Both the position numbers and the translations under genes were made by a program. Under the pieces are notes generated by a model. It had not been told where the DNA came from. It was given only the letters and a program-made list of their open reading frames with translations, and did no database searches. DNA of 64,000 nt from Humulus lupulus (taxonomy: Eukaryota; Streptophyta; Magnoliopsida; Rosales; Cannabaceae), in the NCBI RefSeq assembly GCF_963169125.1, contig NC_084800.1, forward strand, positions 150,346,397 to 150,410,396, given 5' to 3'. Shown piece after piece: positions 1-10,191 of the stretch; positions within the stretch are counted from its first letter, which is position 1, and the number at the start of each line of letters is the position of its first letter.

Positions 1-565
1 AATTTAGGCCCAGTTGGGATTTAAATTCAAAATAAAGAGATTGGGCCCAAGTCCATTTATGGCAGCCCAAGGCTTTTATTTTTGTTTATTATTTTTAATT
101 AATTTAAATTTAAATAAATCCCATTAAGTTGCCTATATAAGGAATATGATATCTAGGGTTTTAAGATGCAAGTCAGTCTCAGTTGATTTGGGTAAGTGAA
201 AACCTAGACACTCTAATCCTTTCTTAGCCACTTTCTCTTCTTCTTTTCTAGATCTCTATCTCATGTGTTCAGAACCAGCCCACACTAGTTCTAGGTTGAT
301 CAAAGGCTTGGTGAGGAAGACTGTGCTGCTGATCTTGTTCAATCTCTTGATAATACTCTGCTACAGAAAGGAATCAAGGGTTAGAGAGATTGAAGGATGA
401 AGTTGTTCCAGTTCCGCTGCGTATTCGTAAGTTTCTACATCATTGTGTTTATGTTAATTTACGAATCTAATATTCATATGTATGTCATGTTATTCTATGT
501 TTCTATTAAGTGTTTGGAAAAATAATAGGAAGCATGCATCTAGATTTAAATTCCAAGATCCTACA
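1..565 (+). mobile_element. LTR-like segment, 5' side of a small unassigned retroelement
   Basis: This stretch has no coding potential. It contains a TATA-like TATATAA at 134-140 and ends in CTACA at 565, directly before a tRNA-iMet-type primer-binding site, as the 3' end of a 5' LTR does. Its own left end lies outside the window. It does not visibly match the LTR-like piece at 816-1006, so the two may be different parts of one long LTR or parts of different elements. Lineage unassigned. Confidence 0.5.
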
Positions 566-567
566 AG

Positions 568-580
568 TGGTATCAGAGCC
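568..580 (+). promoter_or_regulatory. Primer-binding site (tRNA-iMet type)
   Basis: TGGTATCAGAGCC is the usual plant complement of the initiator methionine tRNA 3' end, two bases after an LTR-like CA end. Only about 225 bp separate it from a polypurine tract, so the internal region is too short to encode anything. Confidence 0.75.
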
Positions 581-815
581 AGGTTCCAAAATTAGCCATG
601 TGAATGTATCCTTGGATTGCCAAACAAAGGAGGTGAAGCTTGCTACTAGAGCCATCAAAGGTTCAGATCTGATTCGAAGGGATTTCGAATTTAGCTGGTG
701 AAGGGATTCATCTAGCTTACTCAAGGGGATCTTGAGTGTTGGACCTGAGGGTTTCAGGTTTAGATCTGTAATCGTCTGAGGGGAGGCAAGGTGGTCCTTT
801 GTTTGAGGGGAGGAT

Positions 816-1006
816 TGTTGGGTGTACAACCAAAGTCCCACATTGGCTAGAAATGGGAAGGATCTTGGGTATATAAGGATGGACACTATCTTCATTGGAA
901 TGAGGCCTTTTGGGAAGGTGCCCAAAAACAAATCCGTGAGGGCTTAGGCCCAAAGCGGACAATATCATACCAATGGGGAAATAGATGGTGTCCGACGGTC
1001 CTTACA
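816..1006 (+). mobile_element. LTR start fragment preceded by a polypurine tract
   Basis: A purine tract (GAGGGGAGGAT, 805-815) immediately precedes TGTTGGGTGTACAACC, a typical PPT/3' LTR junction. A TATA-like TATATAA lies at 870-876. Sequence of this kind, with AAAGTCCCACATTGGC and GCGGACAATATCATACC, is familiar from many plant LTRs. The copy is cut near 1006, where CRM-type sequence begins. Coordinates of the right end are approximate. Confidence 0.6.
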
Positions 1007-1339
1007 GCCTTTTGTCTTCCTAATTAAAACCGAAATTAAAGACAAAAGGACTCTTGGACTCACACATGTCAAGTGTTTGACTTTTCACAAAATAAACAAA
1101 GACTAAATAAAAAAATACAAGATGACAAAATACAATAAGACTCATCAAGCTCCTAAACTAAGTCTACTTTGATGAGTAGGACAAGTCTTTGTTCTCCTTC
1201 AATGTTTACCACGGTCTCCTCTTGTTTTAGGACTCTGTGAACTAGGCTGTTAAGTTCTTCTTTGAATCTCTTGGCTCGTGCCCTCGTCACCGGACCAACT
1301 GGAACTTGACTTGGATCTTTAGTCTTGGTGTCCTCATCA
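1007..1339 (-). mobile_element. Old CRM-type LTR relic
   Basis: The reverse complement aligns with the first 330 or so bases of the CRM LTRs at 41001 and 47564, from the TGATGAGGACACC start (here ending at 1339) through the codons shared with the end of the CRM polyprotein and into the following AT-rich part. It carries many substitutions and small indels relative to the young copy, so it is a much older insertion. The rest of its LTR and the element are missing. Confidence 0.85.
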
Positions 1340-2788
1340 CAAGGTTTAAAGATGGTTGCCTATTTAAACAAAACAAAAGATCTATTGGCTCAGTTCAACA
1401 AATACACCCTCCAGCAAGTACCTCACGACCAAAATACCAATGTTGATGCTTTGGCCAAGTTAGCAAGTGCGAAGGATGCTGATACCCTGAATATAGTACC
1501 ATTTGAGCGGTTGTCTATGTGAAGTATCCGAGCATAGGAGACCACTATGGTGATCCAGATGGCGGATACATGGATGGCACCATATATAGAGTATCTGACG
1601 CAAGGCGTGTTACCAACGAACAGAAACAAAGCTAGGACCCTTCAGCAGCAAGTTGCTAGGTATATCCTGGTCGATGGAATCTTGTACCGAAAAGGTTACT
1701 CAATGCCACTTCTCAGATGTATTTCAAAAGAGAAGGTCAAAGAATTGATGAAAGATCTACACGAAGGCTTTTGTGGAGACCACGCTGGGGGGAAAAGCTT
1801 GTCAAAAAAGATCCTGAGGCAAGGATACTTCTGGCCCATGATGAATGAAGACTCGATGGAGTTTGTACGGAGGTGCAACAAGTGCCAGAGGTTCTCAAAA
1901 ATCCCACAAGCAGCCCCTAATGATCTTAAACAGATGCAAAGTCTGTGCCTGTTTGGGGCATAGATCTAATCGAATCTTTGCCCACAGGAAAGGGCGGTGT
2001 CAAGTATGTTGTGGTTGCCATCGACTACTTCCCTTAATGGGCCTAGGCCGAGTCGCTCACAACCATAAGGACGAAGAAGGTGCTGGATTTCGTGATCAAA
2101 AACATCGTTTGTCGCTATGGATTGCCAAGGAAAATCGTCTCGGATAACGACACCCAGTTTGATAGTGATTTATTCACGGACTTTTGCGAATGGCATGGTA
2201 TTATCAAGAGCTTTTTGTCAATTGCTCATCCTCAAGCAAATGGACAAGTGGAGGCAATCAATAAAATGCTAAAGGATACTCTGAAGAAAAGACTTGAGGA
2301 AGCGAAGGGGGCATGGCCAGAGCAATTGCCTTAAGTCCTTTGGTCGTACAGAACTTCCCACCGAAGAGCAACAGACCATACTCCATTCTCTTTAGCTTAT
2401 GGGTATGAGGCTATGTTTCCTATTGAGTTAGATCCGCCTTCGCATCGCAGAATAACGTACGATCAAGGTTCGAACAACCAGCTATTGATGGAATCCCTGG
2501 ACTCAATCGATGAGAAACGTGAACAAGCTCAACTCCGAGTAGCTGCGTACCAGCAAAAAGTCGCACAGTATATCAATTCTAAAGTGCGAGAAAGGAAATT
2601 TAATGTCGAAGATCTAGTACTTTGAAGAGTTTTCCTAAACACCTGTGACCAAGCTGCTGGAGTACTCGGGCCTAATTGGGAAGGGCCTTACCAGATTGAA
2701 GAAGTCCTCCATCCAGGCAGCTACAAACTTGCTCGCCTAAATGGAGATCTTATTCCTCGCTATTAGAATGGAGAACACTTGCGAAAGT
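1340..2788 (+). pseudogene. pol: Tat-1 pol fragment: RNase H end and integrase (broken)
   Basis: This is the 3' part of a Ty3/gypsy polyprotein of the Tat lineage. It opens in the RNase H C-terminus (motif NVDALAKLAS). The integrase zinc finger follows at about 1760-1900 (H..H..CNKC), then the core with WGIDLI (about 1956), SDNDTQF (about 2142) and GQVEAIN (about 2240) supplying the D, D and E residues. The C-terminal GPY-like domain is near 2685 (NWEGPYQIEEV). Several frameshifts and stops break it (for example around 1522, 1960, 2334 and 2625). Reverse transcriptase and everything upstream are missing. The frame runs to NGEHLRKL, where an LTR is inserted. The downstream half of the same element appears to resume at 12136. 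Confidence 0.85.
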
Positions 2789-4227
2789 TGTAAGGCCCTG
2801 GATATCCAAGATCGTTACACTGTGTGTTTACAAATGTGCGAGACTTGCTAATCAAGTCATTTAGTTAAAAACGTGTTACTGAAACTATAATTGAGCTAGG
2901 GTTAAAAGAGTTTGGCCACAAAAATTACTTTTCAAACATTTGAATATTTTAGTACATGTGATTCCAAAAGAAATAACGTTTGAAAGACAGTTTACAAAAC
3001 TTCAGAACAAAAGTACTGCTACTAGCCTCTCTAAGGGCAAAACAAACATTTAGGCTTTTCCCATCCTGTGTCACTCCTCGACCGTGGCGGCCGATCAGCT
3101 CACTATGTACATTCAGCCCCAAAGCTCTCCAACTCAGGACTGCTCCACTTTGCTCTTCCCTTTACCTACACCACGTAGCACCCGTGAGCCAAGGCCCAAC
3201 AAGAAAACACAATTACAGAGCATAATCATCAAACAAACAACCAGATAACCCATACAGTATACTCATATACTCAACATTCCAGATATTCCCATTAATCGAA
3301 TATTAAACTTACTAAGTACATCATTTCATATCAATAATCAAATCACATATGATAACCAGGGTTAACGCCCTTAAGCCGCACCCTCTGTTTATCCCACTGA
3401 CTCCGATCCGCTTAAACCGAGCTCAGTGAATATTAAGCTGTGCTCAGCTACCAGTGGCCGAGCCGCGCCCTGTGCGCAAATATTATTTACGGCACCCTTA
3501 AGACATTTATCACATGTCCCATGGCATAATACCATCTATGACATCATACAGATATAGGGTGCCCTTAGTCCCATTACAGTCACATAACCAGGTGCAGTTT
3601 TCTTACCTTCAGATTCCAATAGCTTTGTTCAGTTCGATCCTCAAGCACGATCCAGTCCAAGCCCTAGCGCATACCTTGTCACGGCCATAAATTAATATCA
3701 ACTCCAAACTTCAATACCAACACCTAACCTCAGGACCAATCCCGAGCCCTTGGGAAGCCCTAATTCCACCAAACGGGGTGGTGGAATCAAACCCCAAGCT
3801 CCCAGGCAAAACCCCTAAGAAATAACCCAAAAACCCTCTTCTGGAAACAGGGTAGCGCTACAGCGCTATAAAGAGGGCGCTATTGCGCTACAAACAGAAC
3901 CAAAAGTACCAGGAAACCCAAGCCTAGCGCTGTAGCGCCCAAAGGCTAGCGCTACAGTGCTAGTCACAGACCAGCTACTCACAAACCAGCAACAGCCTAT
4001 TTTTCTTCCTTCGATTTTCCTCGAACCAAAACCCCTTGGAACCCTTCGAAACCTCAACTACACACCAAATTGAGTCTACCATCACCTATATCTCACCCCA
4101 CACAACCCAATAACACAAGACTTAACCACATGCATCATCAAACTAAGAAAACAAACATTGAACCCAAGAACTCAAAGATTCAACCAGAAACTCAGAAACT
4201 TAGAACTTCAAAGCCAGAATTTGTTAC
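2789..4227 (-). mobile_element. Solo Tekay-type LTR, left part (reverse orientation)
   Basis: It begins with TGTAAGGCCC and follows, base for base in most places, the reverse-oriented LTR at 23500-25855. It includes the conserved module at 3120-3215 (reverse of GGTGCTACGTGGTGCAG) and the GCGCTACAGCGC palindrome block at 3850-3962. No internal region adjoins it on the left: it sits in the last codons of the Tat-1 integrase. It is interrupted at 4227/4228 by Tat-2 and resumes at 11469. The bases to its left (GCGAAAGT) and right (AAGTTCTG at 12135) overlap by AAGT, a slightly eroded target-site duplication. Confidence 0.85.
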
Positions 4228-4299
4228 TGTGAATGCGAAAAATCTGGTACTTGTCGGAGACCCAAAACAAGTGCCAAAAGCCCCTCATGTGCAGCCAAG

Positions 4300-4530
4300 T
4301 TCGCGCGCGCTGACCGCGCGACGCCCCTGCTCCACGCGCGCGCACCACGCAACGCCCCTGCTCCGCGCGTGCGCACCTCGCGACGCCCCTGCTCCGCGCG
4401 CGCGCACCTCGCGACTCCCCTACTCCACGCGCGCGCACCTCACGACGCCCCTGCTCTATGCGCGCGCACCGCGCGACGCCTCTAGGATCCGCGCGCACGC
4501 ACCGCGCGACGCCACCAGGATCCGCGCTCG
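4300..4530 (+). repeat. CpG-rich tandem array in Tat-2 5' LTR
   Basis: About seven degenerate units of roughly 31 bp containing GCGCGCGCAC and GACGCCCCTGCTCC. The matching place in the 3' LTR (about 10265-10375) has only three or four units. CpG is dense here, while the surrounding elements are AT-rich and CpG-poor. Confidence 0.8.
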
Positions 4531-4574
4531 GGGTGACCTCGCCCTCAAGGGCCACACCCAAGTAACATGCAATC

Positions 4575-4800
4575 ATAGGGTGGCCTCGCCCAAGGACTAA
4601 GCACGCCCAGTGGCCTCTCCCCAAAGGGCCTCGTCCCAAGGGCCACTCGTGCCTAGTGGCCTCGCCCAAGGACTAAGCACGCCTAGTGGCCTCGCCCCAA
4701 AGGGCCTCGTCCCAAGGGCCACACGTGCCTAGTGGCCTCGCCCCAAAGGGCCTCACCCAAGGATTAAGCACGCCCAGTGGCCTCGCCCCAAAGGGCCACG
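4575..4800 (+). repeat. GGCCTCGCCC minisatellite in Tat-2 5' LTR
   Basis: Alternating blocks based on GGCCTCGCCCCAAAGGGCC and AAGGACTAAGCACGCCCAG. The marker word TAAGCACGC (with variants) occurs three times here against six times in the 3' LTR. Confidence 0.85.
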
Positions 4801-5152
4801 AGTGCATGATGCCAGTGTTCAATGTGGCCCACAAGAGACAAAAAGAGTATGAACGAGGTACCTCTAAAGGGGTACGTACATGCCTACAAGGATCATGGGA
4901 CATGCCTGACACCGGTACCCGACAAGTAGTGGCGGTTGGGAATAGTACAAGGAGTGGCTACACCACCACAACGTCCCTGACACCTGTACGAGACAAGTAG
5001 TGGAGTTAGGTCCGGGTACAAAAGCTGAGGTGCTCCCATGGACCTTAAAGGTGTACCAGAGCCGACATCACTACGCCTGATACCACTCTCCTGACAGAGT
5101 ACTTGTGTACCACTTGGTCTCCTGGACCACCATGTATCCCAGGCCGTCAGAG

Positions 5153-5190
5153 CCTACTATATGAAGGACCCCTCTCCCACATGGGAGGGG
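5153..5190 (+). promoter_or_regulatory. Probable Tat-2 LTR promoter: TATA-like site and hairpin
   Basis: ACTATATGAAG (3' LTR: ACTATAAGAGG) is followed about ten bases later by CTCCCACATGGGAG, an inverted repeat flanked by further C and G runs. It is present in both LTRs. Promoter assignment is inferred from position and base content. Confidence 0.5.
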
Positions 5191-5366
5191 ATTGGAAAAT
5201 TTACTGTAGCAAATGCTTGAGAGTGAATGAAAGATTGATTTCTCCATTGTTATTATGTCATTGTTCTTGAGTTATTACTTAAATTTCTACAGCTTTTTTA
5301 TTGACTATCCTTACTTGATAATTTTTTCCAACTCAACTTAGTTGACGAGTTCTCACCGTCAACAGT

Positions 5367-5385
5367 TTGGCGCCGTCTGTGGGAA
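5367..5385 (+). promoter_or_regulatory. Tat-2 primer-binding site
   Basis: TTGGCGCCGTCTGTGGGAA lies two bases after the 5' LTR. This is the form seen in Tat/Ogre elements and differs from the iMet-type TTGGTATCAGAGC sites of all chromoviruses in the window. The matching tRNA (often given as tRNA-Arg) is from memory of the lineage, not shown here. Confidence 0.8.
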
Positions 5386-5431
5386 CCTTAGTTCCAAGCT
5401 ACTGTTCTACCATTATTTCCGGCAAGAAGAA

Positions 5432-7986
5432 ATGCCAAGACGTTCAAAGCGACTCAGGGAGCCACGGGAGGTAAAGTTCCACCTGAGCGGAGTGCAGCTG
5501 AAGGCCTCCATGAAGGACCCTCCTCCACCCAAAGACGTGGAGCCCCCGAAGGACCCTGAGGTTCTCGGAGGTGATAGAGTGGCCTCGTCACCGGCCGCTC
5601 CACCTGGAGAAAGTCCTCCAAGAGCACCATCGGGAAATGCTAATGAGTTCCCCCTCCCAAAACCACTGCAGGTACCGAACTCCGGCCGGTAGGACCCAGG
5701 CCCCTCTACCCGTAGGCATGATAAGCATCCCCGGGTCCATTCCGTGAGCTCGAGTTCGAAATCTCGATTCTATGAAGAGGAAATACGTTAGCTCCACCGT
5801 AAGAACCAAAGGTTGGAGACCACCTTGGAGAACATGCAAGAGGTCCTGAATGGCCTGTTGCAGGGTAAATCGAGCGTGACCTTGCCTAAGAGGAAGGAGA
5901 AACGCTGGGAGGGGGTGGAGACTACCGTACCAATAGATTATGGGAGAACCCGAAACTCCACCAGAAACACCCCCCGAGCGAAGCAACGCGAACATCCTGA
6001 ACCACCGAAGCAGGCCCAGAAGCTAGAGCCAAGGACCAACACTGCCCCTCGCAACGAGGACAAGGTCACCTCTAGGAGAGCACCCTCTGATTTACGGGAG
6101 GAGCTCAATAAAAAGAGGGCTGGTAAAGGGACCACGCCCCCTATGGCGCCTCGGGGGGACAAAGGAGAGGGTGATCCTAACCCATCCGCTTTAAAGGACA
6201 CCCTAAGCAAGAGAAGGCAAGACTTGGACACAGAAATAAGGAGCCTGCGAAGCAAGATCGTCGTCGCCTCGGGAGGACCAATTTTTGAGGAGGAGTTCGA
6301 CCCTGAGTCACCCTTCATCAAAGAGATCCAGGCCATCAGGCTCCCTTCCAACTTTAAAGAGCCCCACATGACCCACTACGAAGGAAGCACAGATCTGAAA
6401 TATCATCTGGATACATTTAACGACTTGATGAAGCTGAGGGGAATTGGCAGCGGGGCGAGATGTCATTGCTTCACTGTCACATTAAAAGGACCTACATACA
6501 AATGGTTCAAGAGGCTTAGACCGAGGTCCATCCGATCTTGGCAACAACTTTCAGATGAATTCCTCCAGCAGCACCACGCTGTGCGAGACTACATGATGTC
6601 AGGCACCAGCCTCGCCAACGTGAAGTAAGGAGAAAACGAGAGTCTGAAGAGCTTCCTCACAGGTTCAACATGGAGGCAGCTAAGGTAGGGAGCCTAACCC
6701 GCCGAGAGCTGAAAATGGCCATCACGGCAGGAGTACGCCCAAGGAGCAAGTTATGGGATAACATGCTCAAGAGAGAGGTCACAGACTTGGATGATTTCTA
6801 CGAGCGGGCACAAAAGTACATTCGCGTGGAGGACAGTCACAAGAACCTCAAAGCTGGAAAAGGCCCATCGCCCCCAAAACCTTCAGTCCGAGATAGCCAA
6901 AGCGGTGCAAGGAAGAAGGGGATTTATGAGGGAACGAGAGACGATCGACCCCGGAAGCACCAACGCTCTGAGGAGCGTCTACAGGGCTCCTATACCTTTT
7001 ACACTGACCTCACCCATGCGAGGGAGCATATTTTAGTTGCGAACAAAAGCCAAGTCCCTTTCAAAAGGCCCCCGCCAATGAAAAAAGACAGGTCCAAAAG
7101 AGACCCCAGCAGGTATTGCCAGTATCACAAGGACGTCAACCACACCACCGCGGAATGCAACCATTTGAAGGTGGAAATCGAGGAGCTCATTCACCAGGGA
7201 CATTTGGGCAGGTACGTGTGCAAAGAAAGCCAGAAGCCAGATGAAGGAGCGTCCCCGCCGCGAGCACAAAAGGTGGCCCCAGAAATACAGGGAGAGGTCA
7301 GGACTATATTTGGGGGACCAGGATTCGGAGGCGATTCAAGGAAGGGGCGAGACAAGTACGCCAAGGAGGCCAGACGAAGTCCACCTCCTCGCGTGTTATG
7401 TTTGGAGCAACACCCCCCGAAGAGCTTCAAGGGTGAGAATGACTCGATAACTTTCACTGAAGAAGATGCGCAGGGGGTGCATTTCCCACATAATGACCCC
7501 CTGATGCTAACCGCCCAGCTTGCTAACATGAGGGTACATCGGGTCCTGGTGGATAACGGGAGCTCTGTGGACATATTGTATCGACCTGCGCTGGAAAAGA
7601 TGGGATTGAGCCTCCACCACCTAAAGCCTTGCACTACGTCTTTGTATGGGTTTACGGGATATTCGATGCAGCCCTTGGGGGAAATCGAATTAGCCTTCAC
7701 CATAGGGGAGCAACCCAGGCAAGCCACCGTAATGGCTAATTTTGTCGTGGTGGATTGCACCTCAGCCTTCAATGCGATATTGGGGAGACCCTCTCTGAGA
7801 GAATTGAAGGCGATAACTTCTGTGTATCACCTGGCTATGAAATTCCCAACCCCTGGGGGAGTAGCATGCGTGAAAGGGGAGCAGAAGGAGGCGAGGCAAT
7901 GCTATAACATGTCCCTCCGCACAGCCACCAAACCGTCCATACCAATGACAATGGTTAAGTATGAAGGAGCGACCTACACAAATTAG
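5432..7986 (+). pseudogene. gag: Tat-2 gag-protease (broken)
   Basis: The gag protein packages element RNA and the aspartic protease processes it. The likely start is ATG 5432 (MPRRSKRLREP). The capsid-type region covers about 6300-6630 (HYEGSTDLKYHLDTFNDLMK, KWFKRLRPRSI). The nucleocapsid-like CQYHKDVNHTTAEC is near 7117-7160. The protease follows at about 7525-7860 with catalytic VLVDNGSSVDILY and downstream AILGRPSL. Defects: a stop at 5692, a CAG-to-TAG-type stop near 5790, TAA at 6626, and a one-base deletion near 6660. From 6670 the frame is open for 438 codons to 7986. Where reverse transcriptase should begin, the sequence passes straight into non-coding DNA. The protease motif DNGSS matches Tat rather than chromovirus proteases. 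Confidence 0.9.
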
Positions 7987-8329
7987 ACCCACACAAGTTG
8001 GACGCACGAGTTACGGATCATCTCGAGAAGTGCTACCAGCGAGGCTTCGGCACTCTGTGCAAAAAGAACCTGTGTTTAATTTGCTCCTTGTTGTTTTAGC
8101 TTAATTAAGTAAGAATCAAAGAGGCTACCTAGGTAAACTCCTTGTTAGATGGAACCCTTTTTATTTACAAGATTGGTTGTAAACCGCATGCTATGAATGA
8201 AATTGTTTGCAACTTCATGTGTTACTTTTCTTCGCTATGCGGGAATCAGCCAAAGTGCCTGCCGAAATAAATTTCACCAAACACTTGGGGGGTAGGACAG
8301 GAGGCAAAAACATGCAGCTAGCAAGGAGA
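7987..8329 (+). other. Post-protease non-coding stretch with internal polypurine-like tract
   Basis: No coding potential is evident. The segment resembles the untranslated part that follows pol in complete Tat elements. At 8281-8293 it contains CACTTGGGGGG, the same word found after integrase in Tat-1 (12414-12423). Because pol is absent, the deletion junction must lie close to 7986-8000. Confidence 0.6.
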
Positions 8330-8730
8330 ACCTAACAAGGGCTCCTAAAAAGGGCTCCTAAAAAGGACCCTCTAACGGAGGATCCTAGAGAGGACCCCTT
8401 GCCCTCCTAAAAAGGAGACTCCTAAAAAAGAGGCTCCTAAAAAGGACCCTCTAACAGGGGATCTTAAAAAGGGCCCTCAATTATGAAGAACCTAAAAACG
8501 ACCCCCTATCAGGAGGATCCTAAAAAGGGCCCTCCATCAGGAGGAAGTGATCCGTGAAGACAAAGCAAGCAACAAGCAGGAGAATCCAAAGAAGGACCCC
8601 TTGCACCAGGATCCTAAAAAGGATCCTATGCACCAGGAGGATCCTAAAAATGGCCCTCCATCAGGAGGACCAAAAAAGGACCATGGCCCTAAAAAGGACC
8701 CTTTAATGGGAGGTCCTAGAAGGACCCCTT
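8330..8730 (+). repeat. Purine-rich degenerate minisatellite (CCTAAAAAGGACCC)
   Basis: More than a dozen imperfect copies of CCTAAAAAGG(A/G)CCC, spaced by variants of GGAGGATC or CATCAGGAGG. An open frame at 8547-8927 is a low-complexity by-product of the repeats and has no recognisable domain. Confidence 0.85.
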
Positions 8731-9362
8731 ATATCAGGGCCTTAGGCGAAGTCCTTAAATACAGAAAACAGGGAGAGGACCTTGCAAGGCATCCCTTGGG
8801 TTTACAAGGATTAGCTACCCTTGTGAACATCAAGGAGGCCAAAAGGTCTTACGAAAGAAAAATATATAGTGACAACACTAATAAGTCTAGAGCGGCCACC
8901 AAGCCGTCTAGCCAAAAAGGGACCTAAAAGAGACCCTTGCAAAAATAGTACTATGCATAATGACGATTGGGACGCTTCTCGCAAAAAATAATAAGCGCGC
9001 GCAAAAATATATAAAAGGATAGCTAGGACCCAAGGGGTCAAAATATCCTTATAAGAGTAATCAAGAGGCACCAAAAGAGGTCCCAGTGAACCCTTTCACA
9101 TGGGCTCCCAAGGACCTCCAGCCTGGTAAATAAAAGAGGGGAACCAACCAAACCCCATCATACAGGCTCAAAAGGGCCTCGAATGCAGTAAAATAAGAGA
9201 TAAATAGCAACTCATGTATATATACATTGAAAAAGAAAGTTTTGAAGACAGTACAAGAGTTACAAAAGAAAAGTAGTAGTGATAATGATATTACAGAGTA
9301 AAAAAAAAAAAAGAGCGCACACCCATGGTGGGCTAGCTAACAAAAATTATGAAATGACTACT
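8731..9362. other. Non-coding spacer of Tat-2
   Basis: A-rich sequence with remnants of the preceding minisatellite (GGGACC, GGACCC words) and an A12 run near 9300. No domain or RNA gene recognised on either strand. Confidence 0.5.
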
Positions 9363-9923
9363 TCAGGGCCTCCTACCATGGCCGCTCCACATGGCCGCTC
9401 GAGCGACGGCATGCTCACCAAAAGAAGAGAAATCAAAATTGGGATCCTGCCTCCATACGTTGTAAAGGGTGCAGTCTATGGACCTGTACTCAATGACAGT
9501 CTTCTCTGCCTCCAAGGAAGCATTTCTCTCCTGCAACGTAGCGACATTGGTCCTAATAGCCTGGAGTTCAGTCCTGGTAGCCTCGACTTCGGCCCTTGCA
9601 GTCTGGAGTTCGACCCTGATAGACTCGACTTCGGCCTCTAAATAAGTAACCCTCTCCTGCGACACCGTCACGATATCCTTGGTCGCCTGGAGTTCTCTCT
9701 TCAGGCTAGCAACTTGGTCCTTCAGCTCCTTGGCCTTGGCAACCGCCTTCAGCTTCCTCCTCGATGAGGTGGCAAGTTCGGCCTGAACCTTCTTTAGCTC
9801 AGACTGGGTTTTCTCAAGCTCTTTCTCGAGCTCTTGGACTCGGGCTGTAAGGCAGTCCCTCTCAGCAGTACACGCCGAGAGGTTGCTAGACGAGTCGGCA
9901 AACCGTAGAGCCACAGTATAGGC
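9363..9923 (-). CDS. Antisense coiled-coil ORF of Tat-2 (last exon)
   Basis: About 186 residues, encoded against the direction of the element. Roughly residues 25-150 form continuous heptads rich in E, K, L and A (for example RVQELEKELEKTQSELKK), predicting a long parallel coiled coil. The tail is W/H/G-rich. No ATG opens the frame. Instead TTTTTGCAG at 9924-9932 is a good 3' splice site placed exactly where the frame begins with an Ala codon. The final exon of the antisense gene in Tat-1 (13128-12778) starts the same way and also encodes a coiled coil. Upstream exons are absent here, replaced by 9931-10191. Extra ORFs, some antisense, are known from Tat-lineage elements; function unknown. 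It could be untranslated remnant sequence. Confidence 0.65.
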   Translation of the reverse strand, partial: AYTVALRFADSSSNLSACTAERDCLTARVQELEKELEKTQSELKKVQAELATSSRRKLKAVAKAKELKDQVASLKRELQATKDIVTVSQERVTYLEAEVESIRVELQTARAEVEATRTELQAIRTNVATLQERNASLEAEKTVIEYRSIDCTLYNVWRQDPNFDFSSFGEHAVARAAMWSGHGRRP

Positions 9924-10029
9924 CTGCAAAAATAGACCAATAGGATGTGTTAGTCTCCAAATAGATACCCCAAGAAATTAGCCCATACTTAAAAAATAAA
10001 TAAAAACTATGGAAAAAGTGAGGTGATGG

Positions 10030-10084
10030 GGGATTGAACCCCTTACCTCTTGAAGGGAGTATGGGTCTAGATACCACTAAGCTA
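10030..10084 (-). other. tRNA-like A box / B box pair
   Basis: On the minus strand TAGCTTAGTGG (10074-10084) fits a Pol III A box, and GGTTCAATCCC (10030-10040) fits a B box with its T-stem. The spacing is that of a tRNA. The flanking arms do not pair as an acceptor stem, so this is a tRNA pseudogene or tRNA-derived fragment, not a working tRNA. It sits in the intron-like stretch just upstream of the antisense ORF. Confidence 0.45.
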
Positions 10085-10180
10085 AGGAAGTGAGGTGTAC
10101 ATAATGAGCCTTGCATGAGGGCCTATTTATAAGAATTGATGAGAATAGTCTACAAGAGCACCTAAAGGTACTCTCCTAGA

Positions 10181-10191
10181 CTGGGGGGAAG
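10181..10191 (+). promoter_or_regulatory. Tat-2 polypurine tract
   Basis: CTGGGGGGAAG abuts the TG of the 3' LTR and would prime plus-strand DNA synthesis. Confidence 0.85.

Larger units (their letters stand above)
4228..5364 (+). repeat. Tat-2 5' LTR (1137 bp)
   Basis: Runs from TGTGAATGCG to GTCAACA. The first third is an unusually CpG-rich tandem array (about 4300-4530, unit near 31 bp, built on GACGCCCCTGCTCC). A second GC-rich minisatellite follows (about 4575-4800). Single-copy sequence with the promoter comes after these. Long open frames in the GC-rich part on both strands are by-products of composition. The 3' LTR is 135 bp longer because the two arrays have changed copy number. Confidence 0.93.

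Noticed and set aside
1340..2788. pol of Tat-2
   Set aside because: It lies upstream of the Tat-2 5' LTR and outside its target duplication.
4070..4669. Long Arg/Ala/Pro-rich open frames on both strands of the Tat-2 LTR
   Set aside because: They follow the CpG-rich tandem repeats, have no domain, and the corresponding frames are not kept in the other LTR.
8547..8927. 126-residue Lys/Asp/Pro-rich open frame
   Set aside because: Made of degenerate CCTAAAAAGGACCC repeats; no start context or domain.
9363..9923. Host coiled-coil gene caught between elements
   Set aside because: It lies between gag-protease and the 3' LTR of one element with an intact target duplication, so it is part of that element.
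10021..10095. Functional tRNA gene
   Set aside because: A and B boxes are present but the acceptor arms do not pair. Kept only as a tRNA-like sequence.
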